64,000 nucleotides of DNA from Bacillota bacterium (GTDB lineage Bacteria; Bacillota; Clostridia; Christensenellales; UMGS416), in contig JAEYPH010000043.1 of NCBI GenBank assembly GCA_023410875.1, positions 62,001 to 126,000 of the forward strand. Reading direction: 5' to 3'. The position numbers and the translations under genes were made by a program. Within the stretch, counting starts at the first letter, position 1; each line of letters begins with the position of its first letter. The notes under the pieces were generated by a model. That model searched no databases. It was not told where the DNA came from and saw only the letters and a program-made list of their open reading frames with translations. Positions 42,924 to 52,238 of this stretch are shown one piece after another.

Positions 42924-43140
42924 CGCCTTCGGCGCTGTTGCGCCTTGGCGATTCAGACGACTTGGTATCGCTTCTGTTTGTCCCTCTGCCGATAACGGTC
43001 GGCAGGGGGACATCTTGACTCTTCATCTCATGCTCTGTTTTTGAGAACGAGGATCGCCTGTGGGCGGATTCTGTAACGTCGCCTTCCTGTTTTCGGTTTC
43101 CTCCCGCCGGATGAACCGTCGGTCGGCTTCCGGCTATTCT
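42924..43140. repeat. dispersed structured repeat, family B, copy 2
   Basis: About 215 bp, same block order as 23057-23280. Hairpins: CGCC-GGCGC/GCGCC-GGCG (42924-42950), a 13 bp stem with one G-T pair (42980-42992/42999-43011), CGCC/GGCG (43055-43066) and GCCG/CGGC (43106-43109/43124-43127). The stems differ in sequence from copy 1 but keep their pairing. It fills most of the gap between the DUF4846 and GH172 genes. Confidence 0.8.
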
Positions 43141-43168
43141 TTACGGGCCAGGTTCATGGGTTAAGCAA

Positions 43169-43195
43169 GCAGCCCGTGCGCAGAGCACGGGCTGC
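43169..43195. terminator. hairpin after the GH172 gene
   Basis: 11 bp perfect stem (43169-43179/43185-43195), 5-nt loop, 17 bp after the GH172 stop. The following minus-strand tract is TTAACCC, so the U-run is poor. Confidence 0.55.
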
Positions 43196-43211
43196 CAAAA
43201 TATCCGTTTTA

Positions 43212-44291
<1,080 letters not shown>

Positions 44292-44338
44292 GGTCATTCT
44301 CCTTCTTACTGTTGTAGGCCGGCCGGTCTCGCCGGCCG

Positions 44339-45259
44339 CTATCGTTCGGTCACTATCGTCAGCTCGCCATCGATCACGGCGATGGAGATGGCGCCGTTGC
44401 GGTCGGTGCGGTACACGTGGGCGCCGATGCCGTCCAGCCGGCGCAGCACATCGGCCTTGGGGTGGCCGTAGTCGTTGCCCGCGCCCACGCCGATCAGCGC
44501 GATCACCGGCTGCGCCTCATCGAGAAACGCCTGGCTGGAGCTGGAAGCGCTGCCGTGGTGAGCCACCTTAAGGATGTCGCAGTCCACGTTCTCGCCGCTT
44601 TGCAGCAGCGCCTTCTCGGCGCGCTTCTCGATGTCCCCGGTCAGCAGCGCCGTGTGCCCCGCCCCAGACACGCGCAGCACGATGGAATGGTTGTTGTCCT
44701 GGCTGTCCTGATGCCCCCTGGGCGGCCACAGGAAGCGCACCACTGCGCTGCCCAGTTGAATTTCTTGCCCCGGCTTGGGCACGGTCACGGTCAGTCCCCG
44801 GCGGTCGATGGCATCCAGCAAGTCCTCATAGGTCCTGGTGTTGCTCTCCAGCGCGCTCATGTAGACCGCGTCCACATCCATGCCATCGATCACGGTGTCC
44901 AGCCCGCCGATGTGATCGGAATCCGGGTGGGTGCCCACCACTGCAGCCAGACGCTGCACGCCCATATCAGCCAGCGCCTGCAGCACGTCGTCGCCCTGGG
45001 TGTTGTCGCCGGCATCCACCAGCAGATAGTACCCGTCGGAGCCCACCAGTATGCTGTCCCCCTGCCCCACATCCAGCATCGCAATGAGCAGCTGCGGCTG
45101 CCCGGAAAGGCTGCTTTGCCCCGAGGGCGCGGGCGTGGGCAGGTCCAGCGGCAGCAGTTCCACGCAGCCGGCCAGCAGCACCGCGACGGCGCATGCCGCC
45201 GCGAGAACGCGCAGAAGCCTCCAGGATCTCATAGGTTGTCGCGGGTTGGCTTCACGCAT
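44339..45259 (-). CDS. ComEC-like metallo-beta-lactamase-fold lipoprotein
   Basis: 306 residues. Signal peptide with lipobox Cys32 (VLLAGC), then a metallo-hydrolase domain like the C-terminal part of ComEC: MLDVGQGDSILV, GTHPDSDHIGGLD (the HxDxDH metal site), NHSIVLRVSGAGHTALLTGDIE and KVAHHGS. In ComEC this domain is thought to degrade the non-transforming DNA strand; free lipoprotein forms are of unknown role. There is no ComEC channel domain. It begins 12 nt after the aldo/keto reductase gene. Confidence 0.88.
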   Translation of the reverse strand: MREANPRQPMRSWRLLRVLAAACAVAVLLAGCVELLPLDLPTPAPSGQSSLSGQPQLLIAMLDVGQGDSILVGSDGYYLLVDAGDNTQGDDVLQALADMGVQRLAAVVGTHPDSDHIGGLDTVIDGMDVDAVYMSALESNTRTYEDLLDAIDRRGLTVTVPKPGQEIQLGSAVVRFLWPPRGHQDSQDNNHSIVLRVSGAGHTALLTGDIEKRAEKALLQSGENVDCDILKVAHHGSASSSSQAFLDEAQPVIALIGVGAGNDYGHPKADVLRRLDGIGAHVYRTDRNGAISIAVIDGELTIVTER

Positions 45260-45271
45260 CGGCCTAGCTCA

Positions 45272-46183
45272 TCAGGGCAGCTGGTTGCCGGCGGCCAGAT
45301 ACAGCGAATACCACTGTTCACGGCTCAAGGCGACCTGGGAAGCGCCGCAGATGGCCGCCAGGCGCGCAGGGTTCGTGGTGCCCACGATGGGTTGCATGCG
45401 CGCCGGGTGGCGCAGCAGCCACGCGATGGCGATGGCCTCGGGCTGCACGCCGAACTCGGCGGCCAGCTCATCTACCCGGTTGTTGAGCGGTTGGAATTTG
45501 GGGCTGCCCAGGAAGGCGCCTTCAAAGAACCCATACTGGAACGGCGACCAGGGCTGTATCGTGACGCCCTTGAGCCGGCAGTACTCCAGTATGGAGCCAT
45601 CGCGGTCGATGGAACGGTCGATCTTCATGTTCACATTGAGGCCGGAATCGATCATGCCGGTGTTGGTCAGGCTCAGCTGCAGCTGGTTGATCAGCAGCTT
45701 CTGCGTCAAGGCGCTTCCGATCAGCTCCATCTGCATCGGGTTGCAGTTGCTCACGCCGAAGGCGCGCACCTTGCCCTGGGCCTGCAGCGTCCGGAAGGCC
45801 TCGGCAATCTCGTCGGGCTCCATCAGCGTGTCCGGCCGGTGCAGCAGCAGCGCGTCCAGATAATCGGTGCGCAGGCGCTTGAGGCTGCCCTCCACCGCTT
45901 CCAGGATGTGCTCGCGGGAGAAGTCGAACATGCCCTTGCGTATGCCGCACTTGCTCTGTATCAGCAGGCTTTCCCGGGGCAGACCCATGGCTGCCATGGC
46001 TCCGGCAAACACCTCTTCCGAGCGGCCACCGCCGTAGATGTCAGCGTGGTCAAAAAAATTGACGCCCTCTCGCAGCGCGCATTCCAGCAGCGCGACGGCG
46101 TCCTTACTTTCCAGACCGCTGATGCGCATGCAGCCCAATGAAATCTCCGACGCCTTCATTCCACCGATGGAAATTGTCTTCAT
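45272..46183 (-). CDS. aldo/keto reductase, YdhF type
   Basis: 303 residues, NAD(P)H-dependent (beta/alpha)8 oxidoreductase. FFDHADIYGGGRSEEVF contains the Asp and Tyr of the active site, LLHRPD the conserved His, and VSNCNPMQM the C-terminal loop; PIVGTTNPARL binds the cofactor phosphate. Substrate unknown. Own promoter at 46221-46249. Confidence 0.92.
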   Translation of the reverse strand: MKTISIGGMKASEISLGCMRISGLESKDAVALLECALREGVNFFDHADIYGGGRSEEVFAGAMAAMGLPRESLLIQSKCGIRKGMFDFSREHILEAVEGSLKRLRTDYLDALLLHRPDTLMEPDEIAEAFRTLQAQGKVRAFGVSNCNPMQMELIGSALTQKLLINQLQLSLTNTGMIDSGLNVNMKIDRSIDRDGSILEYCRLKGVTIQPWSPFQYGFFEGAFLGSPKFQPLNNRVDELAAEFGVQPEAIAIAWLLRHPARMQPIVGTTNPARLAAICGASQVALSREQWYSLYLAAGNQLP

Positions 46184-46220
46184 TGCGATCCTCCATGGAT
46201 GATATTTACATGTCAGCAGA

Positions 46221-46249
46221 ATTCTACCATCCTGTCAGCCGGGTTGCAA
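46221..46249 (-). promoter_or_regulatory. promoter of the aldo/keto reductase gene
   Basis: Minus-strand TTGCAA (46244-46249), 17 bp and TAGAAT (46221-46226), 38 bp before the ATG. Confidence 0.65.
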
Positions 46250-46326
46250 CCGATGAGGACGAAACGTTTTACGCCTTTGGCTGAAAGAAGTAGAAAAATG
46301 AATAAGTACCCATCTTCATTTTGCTG

Positions 46327-46332
46327 TATAAT
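46327..46332 (+). promoter_or_regulatory. -10 element of the isomerase/dehydrogenase pair
   Basis: A TATAAT lies 34 bp before the ATG at 46366. The sequence 17 bp upstream (AAGTAC) is not a good -35, so an activator may be needed. Confidence 0.4.
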
Positions 46333-46365
46333 GCTGGTATATACCATCGGATCGGGAGGCTGTAC

Positions 46366-47199
46366 ATGAAGAAGTGCATCAATCTATGGTCTTTCCCCGG
46401 CGATTTCACCCTGGAGCAATGCCTGGACACCGCTGTAAAAGCGGGTTTCCCGGCGGTGGAACCCAACTTTTCGGCCAGCGGCGCGCTGAGCATGGAAAGC
46501 CCCGACGGCGAATGGCTGGCCGCGCGGGCCATGGCGCAGGACAAAGGCCTCGAGCTCTCGTCGCTGTCTGCCGGCGTGTATTGGAGTGCGCCTCCCACCC
46601 ATGACGACCCTGCCGTGCGCGCCCAGGCGCTGAACCTGGTCCGCCGCCAGCTGGAGGCCGCGGCGCTGCTGGGCGTGGGGGCCGTCCTCGTGGTGCCCGG
46701 CGCCGTGGGCGCAGAGTTCGCTGGCGTTAACCCGGTGCGATATGACGTGGCCTATGAACGGGCGATGGAATTCGTCGCCAAGGCCGAGCCCCATGCCCGC
46801 GCCTGCGGCGTGGTGCTGGGCGTGGAGAATGTGTGGAATAAGTTCCTGCTTTCTCCCCTGGAGATGCGCGCCTTTGTGGGCGCGGCCAACTCCCCTTTCG
46901 TGCAGGCCTATTTTGACGTGGGCAACGTGGTGCTCTTTGGCTATCCCGAGCAATGGATCGACATCCTGGGCAGCCGCATCGCCCGCGTGCACATCAAGGA
47001 CTTCAAGCGCGACGTGGGCACGCTGGCCGGATTCTGCGACCTGCTGGCCGGCGACGTCAACTGGCCTGTCGTGATGGCCGCGCTGCGCGCCGCGGGCTAC
47101 GACGGCTATCTGACCGCAGAGATGGGCGGCTACCGCCACGCGGCGGACCAGATCGTCTATAATACATCCGCGGCCATGGACCGCATACTCAAACTGTAG
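46366..47199 (+). CDS. sugar phosphate isomerase/epimerase (AP endonuclease 2 fold)
   Basis: 277 residues, TIM barrel of the xylose-isomerase-like class. FPAVEPNFS near the start, NVWNKFLLSPLEMRAFV with the metal-binding Glu upstream in LGVENV, YFDVGNV and the HIKDFKRD strand supply the metal ligands. Typical partner of Gfo/Idh dehydrogenases in inositol or rare-sugar catabolism. GGGAGG site before the ATG at 46366. A Gfo/Idh gene follows 28 bp later. Confidence 0.88.
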   Translation: MKKCINLWSFPGDFTLEQCLDTAVKAGFPAVEPNFSASGALSMESPDGEWLAARAMAQDKGLELSSLSAGVYWSAPPTHDDPAVRAQALNLVRRQLEAAALLGVGAVLVVPGAVGAEFAGVNPVRYDVAYERAMEFVAKAEPHARACGVVLGVENVWNKFLLSPLEMRAFVGAANSPFVQAYFDVGNVVLFGYPEQWIDILGSRIARVHIKDFKRDVGTLAGFCDLLAGDVNWPVVMAALRAAGYDGYLTAEMGGYRHAADQIVYNTSAAMDRILKL

Positions 47200-47227
47200 A
47201 AAAGAAACCGTAACAGGAGGAAACGAT

Positions 47228-48250
47228 ATGATTCGGGTTGGTTTGATTGGATTGGGCGTCATGGGCCGCGGCCATCTGGCCGTGTATGAGCGTCTGGCGC
47301 GGGAAGGCTCCGACGTGAAGCTCGTGGCCGTGTGTGACATCGTGCCCAGCAAGTTGGAGGGCCGCGACATTGTGACCGGCAACATGGACACCGGCACTGC
47401 CTGCAACACCACGCCTTACGCACGCTATCTGGACTACAACGAGATGCTGCAAAAGGAGCAGCTGGATTACGTGGACATCGCGTTGCCCACGTTCCTGCAT
47501 TCCCAAGCTGCTGTGGCCGCCATGGAGGCCGGCTGCCATGTGCTGTGCGAGAAGCCCATGGCCCGCACGCTGGAGCAGTGCGAACAGATGATCGAAACCG
47601 CCCGTGCCACCGGCAAGCGCCTGATGGTGGCCCAGTGTCTGCGGTTCTGGCCGGCTTATGAATACCTGAAGGACTGCGTGGACAGCGGCCGCTATGGTGC
47701 GGTCACGTCGGCCTATTTCTTCCGCGGCGGCGACACGCCCCGTTGGTCCTGGGAAAACTGGCTGCTCAACGATGAGCGCAGCGGCGGCTGCCTGCTGGAT
47801 CAGCATGTGCACGACGTGGACATGATCAACCACCTCTTCGGCGTGCCGGACGCCGTGAGCACCCGTGCCGTCAATGTGATCGAAGGCTCCGGCTACGACG
47901 CCGTGTCCACCCAGTATCACTATGCCGACGGCAAGGTCGTGTGCGCCGAGGACGACTGGACCATCGGCGGCGAATGGGGCTTCGACATGCTGTTCCGCGT
48001 GAACTTCCGCCGGGGCAACCTGTTCTTCTCCCACGGCAAGCTGCGGGTGTGCCCGGCCGACGGCCCAGCCATCGAGCCGGAGCTGCCCGGCGACGACGGT
48101 TACTATCGCGAGATTATTGCCTTCACCGATGCTTTGCGCACCGGCGGAGAGGTGCCGCGCTGCGCCCCCGAGAGCACCCGCGACACCATTGCCATTGCCT
48201 TGGCCGAGGTGGATTCGGCAGACCGTCACGGCGCAGTCATCAAGCTATAA
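47228..48250 (+). CDS. Gfo/Idh/MocA-family oxidoreductase
   Basis: 340 residues. N-terminal Rossmann fold with GLIGLGVMGRGHL, then VDIALPTFLHSQAAVAAMEAG and the CEKPMARTLEQC motif with the catalytic Lys; the C-terminal alpha/beta domain has GGCLLDQHVHDVDMINHLFG with the His. Oxidises or reduces a sugar or cyclitol. AGGAGG site. Forms a pair with the isomerase upstream. Confidence 0.93.
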   Translation: MIRVGLIGLGVMGRGHLAVYERLAREGSDVKLVAVCDIVPSKLEGRDIVTGNMDTGTACNTTPYARYLDYNEMLQKEQLDYVDIALPTFLHSQAAVAAMEAGCHVLCEKPMARTLEQCEQMIETARATGKRLMVAQCLRFWPAYEYLKDCVDSGRYGAVTSAYFFRGGDTPRWSWENWLLNDERSGGCLLDQHVHDVDMINHLFGVPDAVSTRAVNVIEGSGYDAVSTQYHYADGKVVCAEDDWTIGGEWGFDMLFRVNFRRGNLFFSHGKLRVCPADGPAIEPELPGDDGYYREIIAFTDALRTGGEVPRCAPESTRDTIAIALAEVDSADRHGAVIKL

Positions 48251-48313
48251 GTGTTTTTAGGTTGGCGGTATAGATCTTCCTGTGCTCATCACACTATCAT
48301 CGAGGTGATGCGT

Positions 48314-48466
48314 GTGGCCAAAGCAGGCATGAGAAGACCGGACCCCAAGGAGCCCCACGGAACGGAAAGCAATAAGAAACTGCACATCCCTAAGAACGAC
48401 CAGTCGCCGGTGCCGGAGATTCAGGGCAGGGCCAAGAGCGGCAAGGAAAAGGCCAAACCGCAATAA
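48314..48466 (+). CDS. small basic protein of unknown function
   Basis: 50 residues, rich in Lys, Pro and Asn (AGMRRPDPKEPHGTESNKK near the N-terminus). GAGGTGAT lies just before the GTG at 48314; ATG 48308 is an alternative. No membrane helix; likely disordered or nucleic-acid binding. I have the impression of similar ~50-residue proteins in other Clostridia, but this is memory, not a search. Followed by a good terminator, which supports it as a real gene end. Confidence 0.6.
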   Translation: MAKAGMRRPDPKEPHGTESNKKLHIPKNDQSPVPEIQGRAKSGKEKAKPQ

Positions 48467-48482
48467 ACAACCAACGACAGAA

Positions 48483-48512
48483 AGCGCCTGTTCCTCGCGA
48501 ACAGGTGCTTTT
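48483..48512 (+). terminator. terminator between the small gene and spoIIIAF
   Basis: 11 bp stem with one G-T pair (48483-48493/48499-48509), then TTT. It lies between converging genes and ends 3 bp short of the spoIIIAF stop. Confidence 0.8.
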
Positions 48513-48514
48513 CT

Positions 48515-48817
48515 TCACTTCCACTGATCGATCAACTTCTGTATATAGTTTTCATACGGGTTCTTCCCCACCGTCTCCGCCGCCAGTTGTTCCTGCTGCT
48601 GGGCATTGGGCACGCGCAGCAGGCCGGAGGCAGTCGCACCCTGCAATGCCCGGCTGCCGTCCACGAGGAAGCCCGCGATCACGGCCACGGTGATCAGCCC
48701 CATGATGAACACGACGAAGCGCCGCGTGCCCCCTTCGGGCAACACGGCCTCCACGATGACCTGGGCGAAGGCCAGTATCATCAGCGTGCAACACACGGCG
48801 CTCAATATCTCGGACAT
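48515..48817 (-). CDS. spoIIIAF: SpoIIIAF, short form
   Basis: 100 residues. Two transmembrane helices (about 3-23 and 34-52) and a 48-residue tail. Bacillus SpoIIIAF is about 206 residues with a soluble domain after the helices, so here that domain is missing or nearly so. Part of the mother-cell channel that feeds the forespore. It is the last gene of the cluster; spoIIIAG and spoIIIAH, which normally follow, are absent. Confidence 0.85.
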   Translation of the reverse strand: MSEILSAVCCTLMILAFAQVIVEAVLPEGGTRRFVVFIMGLITVAVIAGFLVDGSRALQGATASGLLRVPNAQQQEQLAAETVGKNPYENYIQKLIDQWK

Positions 48818-48820
48818 CGC

Positions 48821-50005
48821 TCACCTCATGGCCAGTATGGAGTTGCCGGCGTTGATCGTGATCGTCGTGAGGATGAAAAGCATCGCGAAGGCCATCAGCA
48901 TAACCACGCACAGCAGCACCAGCACCTTGGCCGATTCCTGGAACACAGCGCTGAGCTGCTTGCTCTCCAGGGCGCTGGCCGCGGCCCCGGCCAGCCGGAA
49001 GGCCAGCCAGGAGCTTAGCACCGTGAAAAGCGGCGGCGCCAGCACCAGCATCAGGCTCAGGAGCGCCGCCAGGCCCACGGCGTTGCGCACCAGCAGTGAG
49101 CAGCCCACGAAGGTATCCGCAAGGTCCGAGAACATGCCGCCCACATAGGGGATCATGCTGTCGATCGCATATTTAGCAGCGCGGAAGGAGATGCCGTCGT
49201 AGCTGACGGCAGCGGTGCTCTGTATGGACGAAATGGCCACGAACACCGTCATGACCGCCCCGGCGATCCACACACTGCCGCTGCGCATCAGGCCGCCGAA
49301 ATCTCCCAGCAGGCTCTTGCCGGTCATGTTGCCCGCGATGGCCAGCACACTGCCGAACACCGCCGCCGGGATCAGCAGTTCCCGTGTCATCCAAGCCGCC
49401 GATTCCACGGCGAATGCATAGGCCGGCGTGAGCACGGCGGAGCTGGCCATGCCGCCGGTGGCTGTCAGCAGCACGCTGAGCACCGGGAAGGCCGCCTGCG
49501 ACACGTTGAGCAGGCTGTTGATCGCGTTCTGGGCCAGGGCGATGGCATCGCGCAGCGCGTGGAACACCAGCAGCGCCGCCGCCGCGTACACCGTAAGGTT
49601 GGCGATTTTCGCCGCGCCTTCGGAGCTGAAGCTGGTCATCAGCTGCGAGAGCAGGCCGCTGACGACCAGCAGCAACACGAGCTCCGCAAAGAGCACGGCG
49701 GCGTTTTTCAGCGGCTGGTTCAGGCTGTCGGCGGCGAACTGCAGGATGTCGGCGCCCATGAAGCGGAACTGCCCCGTGGCCAGCTGGCCCACGAGGTTCT
49801 TCACCGACGCGAAGGCCTCCGGCTGTACGCCCAGGCGGTCCAGCTCGCCCTGCAGAGCGCTTATGTCCAGCCCCTGCAGCAGGCGTTCAATTTCGCTGTC
49901 CATCTTGTCCTGCAACTCATCGCCGGTGGGCGGCGCGGCCAGGGCGCGCGGGGCTATCAGCGCCAGCAATATTGCCAGCAGCACGGCCACTTTGCGCACG
50001 CTCAT
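48821..50005 (-). CDS. spoIIIAE: stage III sporulation protein AE
   Basis: 394 residues. N-terminal signal/anchor helix, then a helical region and six or more transmembrane segments in the C-terminal 270 residues (LLLVVSGLLSQLM, AAALLVFHALRDAIAL and others). Membrane component of the SpoIIIA-SpoIIQ feeding channel. ATG 50005 overlaps the spoIIIAD stop by 4 bp. Confidence 0.94.
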   Translation of the reverse strand: MSVRKVAVLLAILLALIAPRALAAPPTGDELQDKMDSEIERLLQGLDISALQGELDRLGVQPEAFASVKNLVGQLATGQFRFMGADILQFAADSLNQPLKNAAVLFAELVLLLVVSGLLSQLMTSFSSEGAAKIANLTVYAAAALLVFHALRDAIALAQNAINSLLNVSQAAFPVLSVLLTATGGMASSAVLTPAYAFAVESAAWMTRELLIPAAVFGSVLAIAGNMTGKSLLGDFGGLMRSGSVWIAGAVMTVFVAISSIQSTAAVSYDGISFRAAKYAIDSMIPYVGGMFSDLADTFVGCSLLVRNAVGLAALLSLMLVLAPPLFTVLSSWLAFRLAGAAASALESKQLSAVFQESAKVLVLLCVVMLMAFAMLFILTTITINAGNSILAMR

Positions 50006-50388
50006 TGCGCCATCTCCAGCAGTTGCTGCATCATCGTTGTGAGCACCGGCAGCGCGAGAAAAACGATCAGCACCTTGCCGCCGATCTCCATCTTCTGTGC
50101 GATACCCCCCTCACCGGCATCGCGGCAGGTTTGCGCGGTGAACTCGGTCACAAAGGCCACGCCGGTCGCCTTGAGCAGGATCAGGAAATACTCCTGATGG
50201 ATGCCGGCGCGGTTGAACATGGCCTGCAGCACCTGGGTGATGCCGCTCAACTGGGCGCTTAAAAACAGAAACACCGCCACGCCCAGCGCGATGGAAATCT
50301 GCATCGCCAGTTCCGGGCGGTATTGCCGTATCAGCACACACAGCGCCGCCGCCAGCAGGCCCAGCGCCACAATCCGCAGGATGTCCAT
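50002..50388 (-). CDS. spoIIIAD: stage III sporulation protein AD
   Basis: 128 residues, four predicted transmembrane helices. Family features include the N-terminal MDILRIVALGLLAAAL and the GIHQEYFLILLKATGVAFVT block. Same operon; ATGA overlap with spoIIIAE. Confidence 0.94.
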   Translation of the reverse strand: MDILRIVALGLLAAALCVLIRQYRPELAMQISIALGVAVFLFLSAQLSGITQVLQAMFNRAGIHQEYFLILLKATGVAFVTEFTAQTCRDAGEGGIAQKMEIGGKVLIVFLALPVLTTMMQQLLEMAQ

Positions 50389-50403
50389 GCTTCGCTCCCC
50401 GGT

Positions 50404-50601
50404 TCATTGGAATTGGAACACGTTGCGCACGTTCTGAAACAGCTTGTTGATCAGGTCGATGACCATGAACAGCACGATGACCAGACCGGTCAGCGTCGTC
50501 ATCATAGCCATCTCCTCGCGGCCGGAGCGCATGAGCACCTGGTTGAGTATCGTCACGAGTATCCCGATTGCGGCGATTCTGAAGATCATGTTGATGTCCA
50601 T
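50404..50601 (-). CDS. spoIIIAC: stage III sporulation protein AC
   Basis: 65 residues, two transmembrane helices (MDINMIFRIAAIGILVTIL and the TLTGLVIVLFMVIDLI stretch). Usual length of the family. ATG 50601 follows an AGGAGTGG site; the longer open frame to 50790 is antisense-like and rejected. Confidence 0.94.
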   Translation of the reverse strand: MDINMIFRIAAIGILVTILNQVLMRSGREEMAMMTTLTGLVIVLFMVIDLINKLFQNVRNVFQFQ

Positions 50602-50614
50602 GGCCACTCCTCCG

Positions 50615-51151
50615 TTATGCGATGACGATGGCGCAGGCCAGACCGGCCAGCGAACCCACCGTGCGGTATAGTTTGCCTTTTGCTTTGCTCTCCTGCTCGG
50701 CTGCTTCAATGCGCGCGGCCAGCCGTTCGTGCAGATAGGTGAAGTTCTCTGCGATGGCTCGCAGGTCGTGGCCAGCCAGCTGGTCGCCAAACAGGCCCAT
50801 CAAAGCTCTGTCCTCCCCGGCCAGCGAGGCCGGCTCGTCTCCATCCAGCGCATCCAGCGCCCTCAGCCACAAGCCCCGGGCGCTTTCCTGGGCATGGTAG
50901 CGCCGCGCCAGCTCCCCGGCGTAACGCTCCACCCAGCGGCCCTGGAAGCGCGCGGCACATTCCCCCAGCGCGTCGGGCAGCGCAAAGCCGCCCATGCGGA
51001 TCTGCACCTCCAGGTGGCGCGTGAACTCCATGAGCTCCGCCAGCGCTGCCGCCCGCCGCGCAAGCCTGGCTGCCTTTATGCGGCCAAACCACACGCCCAG
51101 CGCCAACGCCGCCGCCGCCAGCGCCAGCCGCAGGCCATCCAGCGGGCTCAC
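50615..51151 (-). CDS. spoIIIAB: stage III sporulation protein AB
   Basis: 178 residues. N-terminal membrane helix, a helical soluble core (KAARLARRAAALAELMEF and the LFGDQLAGHD region), and a C-terminal helix. Resembles the F domain of type II secretion systems. GTG 51151 overlaps the spoIIIAA stop by 4 bp (GTGA). Confidence 0.92.
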   Translation of the reverse strand: MSPLDGLRLALAAAALALGVWFGRIKAARLARRAAALAELMEFTRHLEVQIRMGGFALPDALGECAARFQGRWVERYAGELARRYHAQESARGLWLRALDALDGDEPASLAGEDRALMGLFGDQLAGHDLRAIAENFTYLHERLAARIEAAEQESKAKGKLYRTVGSLAGLACAIVIA

Positions 51152-52116
51152 CGGGCGCCTCCGGCCATCTGCACATTCTCCCCAGCGCGCACCACAGCGG
51201 TGACGCCGCCCACGCCCCGGCTGCCGTCCAGTATGATGAAGAGACCAAAGAACCCGCCCTCCAGCAGCGCGCGCAGCGCCGGCCGGTTGTGCAGATCCTC
51301 CGGCCCGGCGCCGTGGGCGCTGGCCAGCACGCCCACGCCGCAGTTGAGCGCCTCCTGCAGCGCCACGGCATCCTCGGCGCGGCCAACCTCGTCGGTCACG
51401 AGCAGCTGCGGCCCCAGGCTGCGCAGCGCCAGCAGGATGCCCTGGGCCTTGGGGCAGCCATCCAGCACGTCGGTGCGGCAGCCCAGGTCGAACCGGCGCT
51501 CCCCACCGCCCAGCTCGCTGCGCTCATCCACGACACACGTGCGCAGGCCGCTGTGCCCGGCGTGGCCGCAGCTCAGCATGCGCGTCAGGTCCCGCAGCAG
51601 CGTGGTTTTGCCCATACCCGGCGGCGATACGACCAGCGTGTTGCGGATGCCATATGCCGTACGCACAGCGCCATAGAGGTCTGCGGCCACGCCGCGCAGC
51701 TCTCTGGGGATGCGGATACAGAAGCTGGTGGCCGCGCCAAAGCCGCTGAGCGCCCCGCCCCGCAACACCGCCCGGCCGGCCACGCCAACACGGTATCCGC
51801 CCCGCAGCGTCAGAAAGCCATTGCGCAGCTCCTCCTCATAGGCATAGGCCGAATAGCGCGTCAGGCTTTGCAGCAGGTCGCGGCTTTCGTCGGCGGTCAA
51901 GGTAAGCGCGCCGGCCGGCGTGGTGCTCTGCCCGTCGCCGGCCAAAAACCAGTCCCTCTGGCAGTCGCACACGGTCAGCGGACGCCCCGCGCCCATGCGC
52001 ACCTCGGTCAGCCGGTCGGCCAGCGCGGCGGGCAGCGCCCGCAGCGCCGCGGCGGCCCGGCCGGGCATCAGGGGCAGGATGTCCTCGCGCCAGTTGACCG
52101 CGAAGCTTGTGTACAT
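51148..52116 (-). CDS. spoIIIAA: stage III sporulation protein AA, ATPase
   Basis: 322-residue secretion-type ATPase. Walker A is SPPGMGKTTLLRDL, then CVVDERSELGG and the Walker-B-like LVTDEVGRAEDA. It powers the SpoIIIA channel. ATG 52116 sits 6 nt after AGGTG; ATG 52122 overlaps the site. A sigma-E-like promoter lies just upstream, as expected for a mother-cell gene. Confidence 0.95.
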   Translation of the reverse strand: MYTSFAVNWREDILPLMPGRAAAALRALPAALADRLTEVRMGAGRPLTVCDCQRDWFLAGDGQSTTPAGALTLTADESRDLLQSLTRYSAYAYEEELRNGFLTLRGGYRVGVAGRAVLRGGALSGFGAATSFCIRIPRELRGVAADLYGAVRTAYGIRNTLVVSPPGMGKTTLLRDLTRMLSCGHAGHSGLRTCVVDERSELGGGERRFDLGCRTDVLDGCPKAQGILLALRSLGPQLLVTDEVGRAEDAVALQEALNCGVGVLASAHGAGPEDLHNRPALRALLEGGFFGLFIILDGSRGVGGVTAVVRAGENVQMAGGAR

Positions 52117-52133
52117 GTTCATCACCTTGAAAG

Positions 52134-52162
52134 AAGCTATGCGATGCAGTTGTTGAATATGA
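52134..52162 (-). promoter_or_regulatory. sigma-E-like promoter of the spoIIIA operon
   Basis: Minus-strand TCATATT (52156-52162), 14 bp and CATAGCTT (52134-52141). The -35 fits the sigma-E pattern; the -10 agrees at CATA and the last T of CATACAnT. The spoIIIA operon is sigma-E-dependent in Bacillus. Confidence 0.55.
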
Positions 52163-52238
52163 CACAACCGGATATCCGACATTGACACCGGCCTTCGGCT
52201 GTGATACAAACGGCGTGATCTTATGAGAGGCAGAGGGC

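Noticed and set aside
42703..43026. Minus-strand open frames over the family B repeat at 43.0 kb
   Set aside because: The repeat's stems explain the sequence, and frames cross into the DUF4846 gene out of phase.
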